Assembly: GCA_017849395.1 (NCBI GenBank)
Contig: JAFIHO010000340.1
Span: forward strand, 1 to 6,097
Length of the DNA stretch: 6,097 nucleotides
Source: Hyphomicrobiales bacterium
Lineage (GTDB): Bacteria; Pseudomonadota; Alphaproteobacteria; Micropepsales; Micropepsaceae
Reading direction: 5' to 3'
Under the pieces are notes generated by a model. The model did no database searches and was not told the origin of the DNA. It saw only the letters and a program-made list of their open reading frames with translations. The stretch's first letter is position 1; every line of letters begins with the position of its first letter. The translations under genes and the position numbers were made by a program. This document shows, in pieces, positions 1 to 6,097 of this stretch.

Positions 1-241
1 ACAGCAGCAATCCGCCCGCGATGCGGAAGGCGGGCAGGCCGATGCCCATCATGTCCAGCAGCCAGGTTCCGAACAGCGTCGCGCCCGCCAGCACGCAAAA
101 GGCGATGATGCAGGCCTCGATGCCGATGCGGCGGCGCACATCCGCTCCCATGCCGCTGGTGAGGCCAAGGAAGATCGGCGCCATGCCGAGCGGGTCGAGC
201 ACGACGAAAAGGGTGACGAAGGCGGATGCCAGATCGAGCAA
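1..241 (-). CDS. MarC family (UPF0056) inner-membrane protein, N-terminal part, cut by window edge
   Basis: This is a multipass inner-membrane protein of the MarC family. The family's function is poorly defined, and its former link to multiple antibiotic resistance is not well supported. The 80 visible codons read as a hydrophobic first helix carrying the family hallmark FVTLFVVLDPLGMAPIF (about residues 8-24). A short polar loop with GADVRRR follows, then a second helix (about residues 40-60), and then GLPAFRIAGGLLL, which matches the conserved start of the third helix. The rest of the gene, normally about 200 residues in total, lies beyond position 1. The only in-frame start after the upstream stop is TTG at 241-239, with no clear Shine-Dalgarno. 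Nearby ATG codons are in another frame (see findings). The gene is divergent from the cupin operon and has no evident functional tie to it. The family call is firm; the start is uncertain. Confidence 0.88.
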   Translation of the reverse strand, partial: MLDLASAFVTLFVVLDPLGMAPIFLGLTSGMGADVRRRIGIEACIIAFCVLAGATLFGTWLLDMMGIGLPAFRIAGGLLL

Positions 242-381
242 AACATCGCGATCATAGGGATATGCGGGTCATTTTGCGAACGCACAAAACGCGGCGCGGC
301 GGGATTGCCCCATTCCTGGGCAGCCGGGGTAAACTCTCGGGGATGGCAAGCGAAAAGGCATGTAACGACCCGCCCAAGCTC

Positions 382-410
382 TTGAAGCGCCCCTGCGCCC
401 ACTGCATTGT
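382..410 (+). promoter_or_regulatory. Weak candidate promoter for the cupin-propeller operon
   Basis: TTGAAG (382-387) and CATTGT (405-410) are 17 nt apart and resemble a sigma-70 -35/-10 pair, although the -10 matches consensus at only three of six positions. It would place transcription start about 20 nt before the cupin start codon. The rest of the divergent gap (242-439) shows no clear operator or riboswitch. This is a guess by position and spacing. Confidence 0.2.
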
Positions 411-428
411 GCCGCCTCAAAAAAATTT

Positions 429-435
429 GGGGAGG
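429..435 (+). promoter_or_regulatory. Ribosome binding site that fixes the cupin start
   Basis: GGGGAGG lies 4 nt before the ATG at 440. A longer reading from a TTG at 407 is possible, but it would place this strong site inside the gene and put a charged stretch ahead of an otherwise normal signal peptide. The ATG at 440 is therefore preferred. Confidence 0.75.
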
Positions 436-439
436 CTTC

Positions 440-1393
440 ATGTTTTCACGGAAGATCGTGTCGGTGCTCGCTGCCGTCGGTTTGGCCATGCCGTTCGCGG
501 CCAGCCCGCTCTACGCCCAGGCCGGTGGCGATGGTGGTCCGCCGCGCATCGTGTGGGCCGCGCAGGCCGAACCGGCGACAGCTTGGACTGCCCCCAACAA
601 GCCCGTCACGCACATTGCCGACATCCTGAAGGCGCACAAGGGCAAGCAGAGCTGGGAACACAAGGTGCTGCTGACCCGCGATTATGACGGCCGCTACAAT
701 TCGCTGGCCCCGGGCGAAGCGACCAAGGCGCAGTTCTATGCCGATGACCGCTGCTTCATGTGGGTCTATAGCGGCCAGATGAAGGTGACCATCGACGGGC
801 AGCAGCCCTTTGTCGCCACCAAGGGCTTTCTGATCGATGTCGCGCCGCGCCTGTCCTACAAGCTGGAGAATACCGGCAGCGAGCCGGTGGTGTTCTGGCG
901 CGTGACGCCAGCCGGACAATTGCCGTCCTATCCGGAATCGGAAACCCCGACGCCGGTGAAGGGATTCAAGTACATCAAGTCCAAGATCACCGAGACGGGC
1001 GGCTATGAAGGCGTCAACCAGCCTTTCCTGGATTTCAATGCCTATGCGGCGGGCGGTGGCAAGAGCCGCGACTTCGCCTATGACGGCCACACCTCGGCCC
1101 ACATCATCCGCGCCGGGGCGATCAAGCAATTGCCGCCAGAAACCAGCTGGGGACATTTCCATGAGAACATGGTCGAAGCCTGGGTGGTGATCGAAGGCAA
1201 TCTGGATGTTTTGATCTCGGACCACGGCATTGCCAGCGGTGAGCTGGGCGATGTTATCATGGTCCCGACCGGCCGCTGGCACCGTGCCACCAGCAAACCG
1301 AACAGCGGCCCGTCCACCCGTCTCGCCATGACGCCGCGCCTGAAGGAAGGCCAGGTGCACTACATGCAGACCGACCAACCGCCGGGCAATTGA
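440..1393 (+). CDS. Secreted bicupin protein, metal site only in the C-terminal cupin
   Basis: The product is 317 aa. It starts with a signal peptide: SRK near the N-terminus, a hydrophobic core from about residue 6 to 21, and probable cleavage between residues 26 and 28 in LYAQA. The mature protein should be periplasmic or secreted. Two cupin barrels follow. The first (about residues 95-155) has the strand pattern of a cupin (WVYSGQMKVTIDG) but no HxH or matching His/Glu, so it probably binds no metal. The second (about residues 228-300) has a full cupin motif 1, with HFH at 239-241, E246 and G253, and motif 2, GDVIMVPTGRWH (270-281). The expected ligands are H239, H241, E246 and H281. The metal and reaction cannot be read from sequence; cupins include dioxygenases, isomerases, hydrolases and pure binding proteins. 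It is the first gene of an operon with two exported NHL propellers, 38 nt upstream of the first, which suggests a shared extracytoplasmic substrate. The fold is secure; the function is unknown. Confidence 0.88.
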   Translation: MFSRKIVSVLAAVGLAMPFAASPLYAQAGGDGGPPRIVWAAQAEPATAWTAPNKPVTHIADILKAHKGKQSWEHKVLLTRDYDGRYNSLAPGEATKAQFYADDRCFMWVYSGQMKVTIDGQQPFVATKGFLIDVAPRLSYKLENTGSEPVVFWRVTPAGQLPSYPESETPTPVKGFKYIKSKITETGGYEGVNQPFLDFNAYAAGGGKSRDFAYDGHTSAHIIRAGAIKQLPPETSWGHFHENMVEAWVVIEGNLDVLISDHGIASGELGDVIMVPTGRWHRATSKPNSGPSTRLAMTPRLKEGQVHYMQTDQPPGN

Positions 1394-1419
1394 GCGCGCG
1401 CCGCTTCGCTGACCATTTC

Positions 1420-1427
1420 GGGAGGAG
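1420..1427 (+). promoter_or_regulatory. Ribosome binding site supporting a GTG start for the first propeller
   Basis: GGGAGGAG lies 4 nt before GTG at 1432. An upstream TTG at 1390, overlapping the cupin stop codon, would give a longer product with 14 extra residues ahead of a lysine-led signal peptide. The GTG start gives a normal MKKYL-type signal peptide and is preferred. Confidence 0.75.
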
Positions 1428-1431
1428 TTTC

Positions 1432-2457
1432 GTGAAGAAATATCTGATGACCGCGCTTGGCGCGTTGCTGGCGTGTACCGGGCCTGCGTTCCCGCAGGTG
1501 AAGGCGACTGTCACAGGCGTGCCCGACCTTGCCTACAAGGCGGTGCCGGGCTTCTTCAAAACTCCTCCCGGCGAATATATGGGCGAGACCCAGGGCATCG
1601 CGACAAATTCCAAGGGCGATGTGTTTGTGTTCTTCCGGGGCGAACGCAGCCGGCTGTGGCAATTCGACAAGACCGGAAAGTTCATCCGCGAGATCGGCAA
1701 GGGGTTCTATGGCTTCTCCTTCGCCCATTCGGTGCGGGTTGACCATGACGACAATATCTGGGCGGTGGACGAAGGCTCCAACACGGTGGCCAAGTTCAGC
1801 CCGGACGGCAGCCGGTTGCTGATGGTGATCGGCTATCGTCCGCCTGTGACGGCGGGCGTGGTGGCGACGGTGCGGGGACCCAATCCGCCGGACAGCAATT
1901 ACACGCTGTGCCGTCCCAGCGACGTCGCCTGGGATCTTCAGGGCAACATCTTCGTGGCGGACGGCTACTGCAACAATCGCGTTGTGAAGTATGACAAGAA
2001 TGGCCGCTTCCTCGCCAAGGTCGGCGGGGCTGCGTCCGGCAGCGGGGTGAACCAGTTCAACCTGCCGCACGGATTGCAGGTGGATCATCAGGGCAATGTC
2101 TATGTCGCGGACCGCGGCAATGCCCGCTATGTCGTGCTGGACAACGACCTGAAATGGAAGACATCCTACAACAATTACGGCTCGGCCTGGTCGGCCTGCA
2201 TCTCAGAAGGCGCGCACCAGTATCTGTTCGTCTCCAACTCCAACCCGAACGGCAATCCGCCGGGAAGCTGGGACAATACCGGGCAGATCTACAAGCTGGA
2301 GCTGGACGGCACGCCCATCGGCAAGTTCGGCCAGGCGGGCAAGATCGAGCCCAACTGGCAGGTGGTTCACATGATGGACTGCCGCAACCCCAATGAACTG
2401 ATCATCGGCGAGATCGAATCCTGGCGCGCCCAGAAATTCGTCCTGCAGGCGAAATAG
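1432..2457 (+). CDS. Exported six-bladed NHL propeller, PAL-like (peptidyl-alpha-hydroxyglycine alpha-amidating lyase homologue)
   Basis: The product is 341 aa from the GTG start. Six NHL-type blades fill about residues 52-340, the fold of the PAL domain of mammalian PAM (EC 4.3.2.5). PAL cleaves a peptidyl-alpha-hydroxyglycine into a peptide amide and glyoxylate. Similarity to PAL is local and specific: CRPSDVAWD, VADGYCNNR, LPHGLQV and VADRGNAR correspond to PAL segments holding C634, Y654/C655, H690 and R706. From my recalled PAL alignment, zinc ligands map to H99, H213 and H313, catalytic Tyr to Y179, substrate arginines to R69 and R228, and a disulfide to C160-C180. The calcium ligand after the last His is not kept (M314). 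C256 and C317 are shared with the downstream paralogue and might pair. The N-terminus is a signal peptide; LLAC at residues 12-15 is a near-lipobox, so it may be lipid-anchored rather than soluble. PHM, the usual partner enzyme, is absent nearby, so the substrate may differ from that of PAM. Confidence 0.85.
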   Translation: MKKYLMTALGALLACTGPAFPQVKATVTGVPDLAYKAVPGFFKTPPGEYMGETQGIATNSKGDVFVFFRGERSRLWQFDKTGKFIREIGKGFYGFSFAHSVRVDHDDNIWAVDEGSNTVAKFSPDGSRLLMVIGYRPPVTAGVVATVRGPNPPDSNYTLCRPSDVAWDLQGNIFVADGYCNNRVVKYDKNGRFLAKVGGAASGSGVNQFNLPHGLQVDHQGNVYVADRGNARYVVLDNDLKWKTSYNNYGSAWSACISEGAHQYLFVSNSNPNGNPPGSWDNTGQIYKLELDGTPIGKFGQAGKIEPNWQVVHMMDCRNPNELIIGEIESWRAQKFVLQAK

Positions 2458-2474
2458 GATCGGGAGAAATATCG

Positions 2475-3515
2475 ATGAAACGCATTCTTCCGGCCCTGCT
2501 GGCCGCGACCGTTCTGGCGGGCATTCCCGCCGCCGCGCAGACAGCGATTTCCTTCACCGCTGCCGAGGGCGCGCGCATGCCGCCTTACCAGTATTTCGGC
2601 GAGGTCGCCGGTGTCGCCACCAATTCCAAGGGCGGCATCTTCGTGTTCACCCGCACCGGCGATCCGTCGGTGTCGCTGGGCGCGTCGCGCACCTTCCAGC
2701 GCGGCGGCACGCAGCTGTTCCAGTTCGACGCCACCGGCAAATATGTGAAGGAGATCGGCAAGGGCGTTTACGGCTTCCTGGTGGCGCAGCAGTTGCGCAT
2801 CGATCCCCAGGACAATATCTGGGCCGTGGATGCGATGAGCGGCATGGTGATCAAGTTCGATCCGACCGGCACGAATGTCGTGATGACCCTGGGCCGCAAG
2901 CCCGAGGCGATCGACGTGCCGCAGCCGCCGCCCCGTCCGCCGCGCGCGGGCATGCAACCGGGACAAGGCCCGAACCAGGACCTGTTCGACTATCCCACCG
3001 ATGTCGCGTGGGACGCGGCGGGCAATATCTTCGTGGCCGACGGGTTGGGCGCCAACACCCGCATCGCCAAGTTCAACAATGTCGGCAAGTTCGTGAAATC
3101 CTGGGGCGTGAAGGGAACCGGCGAGGGTCAGTTCGCCGACACCCATGGCGTTCAGGTGGACGGTGCCGGCAACGTCTATGTCGCGGACAGCGGCAACAAG
3201 CGCATTCAGGTGTTCGACAATGACGGCAATTTCAAGAGCGCCATCGGAAATGTCGGCACGCCCGCCGCGATCTGCATCAGCAAAGGCGCGCATCCCTACC
3301 TGTTCGTGTCCAACTCCAACCCGGTCGACAATCTCGATACGGGCGGCGAAATCTACAAGCTGGAACTGGACGGTACCGTGATCGGCAGGTTCGGCCGCGC
3401 CGGAAAGCTGCCCGGCGAATTCGGAACGGTGAACGCCATCGATTGCCGCAATCCAAACCAGCTTTATGTCGGCGAAATCGGCAATTACCGGGTGCAGAAG
3501 GTCACGCTGCGCTAG
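2475..3515 (+). CDS. Exported NHL propeller, paralogue of the preceding gene with a degraded PAL active site
   Basis: The product is 346 aa with a clear signal peptide (KR at residues 2-3, hydrophobic core to about residue 17, cleavage near AAAQ at 19-22). Its start has GGGAG at 2462-2466. It follows the previous gene by 17 nt and shares its blade layout and long matching runs such as ATNSKG, DNIWAVD, LFVSNSNP, IYKLELDGT and DCRNPN. It is therefore a tandem duplicate. The PAL-type active site is broken: the first zinc His is Q105, the third is N320, the catalytic Tyr is L191 and the second substrate Arg is S239. Only H224 and R60 remain. The structural disulfide pair is replaced by D172 and G192. 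Two insertions distinguish it: about residues 63-78 in blade 1 and a proline-rich loop (about residues 148-166) between blades 2 and 3. It is probably a binding or partner protein, or an enzyme with a new chemistry. The fold is firm; the function is unknown. Confidence 0.85.
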   Translation: MKRILPALLAATVLAGIPAAAQTAISFTAAEGARMPPYQYFGEVAGVATNSKGGIFVFTRTGDPSVSLGASRTFQRGGTQLFQFDATGKYVKEIGKGVYGFLVAQQLRIDPQDNIWAVDAMSGMVIKFDPTGTNVVMTLGRKPEAIDVPQPPPRPPRAGMQPGQGPNQDLFDYPTDVAWDAAGNIFVADGLGANTRIAKFNNVGKFVKSWGVKGTGEGQFADTHGVQVDGAGNVYVADSGNKRIQVFDNDGNFKSAIGNVGTPAAICISKGAHPYLFVSNSNPVDNLDTGGEIYKLELDGTVIGRFGRAGKLPGEFGTVNAIDCRNPNQLYVGEIGNYRVQKVTLR

Positions 3516-3534
3516 GCTTTTCGACATGCACAGG

Positions 3535-3561
3535 AAAGGGTCTCGCAAGAGGCCCTTTTTT
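3535..3561 (+). terminator. Rho-independent terminator closing the cupin-propeller operon
   Basis: A 10-bp stem pairs 3535-3544 with 3549-3558, with one G-T wobble, capped by a GCAA tetraloop (3545-3548) of the stable GNRA class. A run of six T (3556-3561) forms the end of the stem and the tail. It begins 20 nt after the second propeller's stop codon and separates that operon from recQ. Confidence 0.88.
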
Positions 3562-3596
3562 GTTGCGCTTCGTGTCGCCTGCTCCCTAATGCGGCC

Positions 3597-5399
<1,803 letters not shown>

Positions 5400-5440
5400 C
5401 ACTGTTGTGAACGGCGCAAATATTTTCGGAAACGGTTAAC

Positions 5441-5469
5441 TTTACGCATCTCTCATACTCGCTTAGATA
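5441..5469 (+). promoter_or_regulatory. Weak candidate promoter for the choice-of-anchor A gene
   Basis: TTTACG (5441-5446) and TAGATA (5464-5469) are 17 nt apart in an AT-richer part of the gap after recQ. The matches to sigma-70 consensus are four of six and three of six. Transcription would start about 55 nt before the start codon. Placement between recQ and a new gene makes a promoter likely somewhere here, but the exact site is uncertain. Confidence 0.25.
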
Positions 5470-5529
5470 GGCTTCCCTGGGTATCGGCGATTGAGCCGTT
5501 TTATTGCGTAACCGGAGTTTGTTTCCGAA

Positions 5530-6097
5530 ATGATGATCGCTGTTCTGCCGCGCCTGCGGGCTGTTGCGCGCGCCCTGTCGGTTGCCCTGGTGCTGTCGCC
5601 GCTCGCCGTTCAGGCTACGCCCCTGACCGCCAGCTACATCATGTCCAACTACAATCTGGTGGCCGCGAAGAATGTGTCCACCAATTCGGACATCGAGGGT
5701 AACACGGTCGTCGGCCAGAATCTGAACGGCGCGACGGTGTTCAACAACGCATCCCGCAAGCCGGCCAATCCGGTGATCAATGTCTATGGCAATGTCGCTG
5801 GCAACCTGAACGTCAACAATGGCGGCACGGTTCGTTACGGCACCAAGACGGGCAACATCAATCTGAACGGCGGATCGACAGCGGTGCAGGGCGCCTTCGC
5901 CTATGCGCTTACGGAATTTCTCGATCCGCTGAACCAGCTCTCGTCCGACCTGAAGAGCCTTGTGGCCAACAGCACGGTCACCACCGGCAACAGCAAGCTC
6001 ACCTTCAATGCCGCGCCGGGCGCCGATGGGCTGGCCGTGTTCTCCTTCACGGCGGCGCAGCTGCAAAATCTGCTGACGAACAACAGCTTCGCATTCA
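5530..6097 (+). CDS. Exported choice-of-anchor A family protein, N-terminal part, cut by window edge
   Basis: An open frame of 189 codons runs from ATG at 5530 to the window end with no stop. The adjacent ATG at 5533 is an alternative start. An in-frame TAA at 5509 rules out a longer N-terminus. GGAG at 5514-5517 is a possible, rather distant, ribosome site. A signal peptide spans about residues 1-29 (arginines in the first 14, hydrophobic core, AVQA then TP). The mature start, SYIMSNYNLVAAKNVSTNSDIEG (about residues 34-56), followed by repeated G-N-x-N-x-N turns and then a helical AFAYALTEFLDPLNQLSSDLKSL stretch interrupting the beta repeats, is typical of the choice-of-anchor A family. These are secreted or surface proteins often ending in a sorting signal such as PEP-CTERM; that end is outside the window. 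The role is probably adhesive or structural at the cell surface, but this is known only by family. It has no evident link to recQ. Confidence 0.8.
   Translation, partial: MMIAVLPRLRAVARALSVALVLSPLAVQATPLTASYIMSNYNLVAAKNVSTNSDIEGNTVVGQNLNGATVFNNASRKPANPVINVYGNVAGNLNVNNGGTVRYGTKTGNINLNGGSTAVQGAFAYALTEFLDPLNQLSSDLKSLVANSTVTTGNSKLTFNAAPGADGLAVFSFTAAQLQNLLTNNSFAF

Noticed and set aside
315..340. Small inverted repeats (TGCCC/GGGCA and a wobble-paired TTGCCCC/GGGGTAA) in the divergent gap
   Set aside because: Short overlapping alternatives in GC-rich DNA with no T-run and no symmetry typical of an operator; expected by chance.
49..489. Long minus-strand open frame overlapping the MarC start and the cupin start
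   Set aside because: Its product is rich in Arg, Ser, Ala and Pro with no domain, and it overlaps a frame with clear MarC motifs. It is a shadow of high-GC coding DNA.
5485..5505. Hairpin CGGC/GCCG followed by TTTTATT upstream of the last gene, as a terminator for recQ or an attenuator
   Set aside because: The stem is only 4 bp with a 6-nt loop, which is too weak to call a terminator, and it sits between the likely promoter and the gene.
5433..5514. CGGTTA and TAACCG inverted repeat flanking the gap after recQ
   Set aside because: Six base pairs separated by about 70 nt with no extension; not convincing as a binding site or structure.

Overview
The window looks like chromosomal DNA from a high-GC Gram-negative bacterium, most likely an alphaproteobacterium. 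This is inferred from the GC-rich third codon positions, the full-length RecQ with HRDC domain, the MarC-family membrane protein and a choice-of-anchor A exported protein. The genus cannot be fixed from the sequence. I see no tRNA, rRNA, insertion sequence, CRISPR array or phage gene.

Layout. (1) Positions 1-241, minus strand: the N-terminal 80 codons of a MarC-family (UPF0056) inner-membrane protein, running off the left edge. (2) A divergent intergenic region (242-439) leads into a three-gene plus-strand operon. It encodes a secreted bicupin (440-1393), a secreted six-bladed NHL propeller resembling peptidyl-alpha-hydroxyglycine alpha-amidating lyase (PAL, 1432-2457), and a paralogous secreted propeller (2475-3515). 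Gaps are 38 and 17 nt and each gene has its own Shine-Dalgarno. The operon closes with a strong Rho-independent terminator (3535-3561). (3) recQ (3597-5399) is an independent housekeeping helicase gene. (4) After a 130-nt gap, a gene starting at 5530 runs off the right edge. It encodes an exported choice-of-anchor A family protein.

The most interesting part is the three-gene exported operon. When the first propeller is laid against mammalian PAL, it keeps a counterpart of all three zinc histidines, the catalytic Tyr, the two substrate Arg residues and one structural disulfide. The second propeller is clearly its sibling, but three of those six positions are replaced in the active site, two of them zinc ligands, a fourth position (the second Arg) is Ser, and both disulfide cysteines are lost. 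The pair therefore reads as an active lyase plus a probable pseudoenzyme or divergent partner, behind a bicupin that has an intact metal site only in its C-terminal half. No peptidylglycine hydroxylating monooxygenase (PHM), the usual source of PAL substrate, is present in the window. The substrate and purpose of the system are unknown, and the functional link among the three proteins is inferred from gene order and shared export signals.
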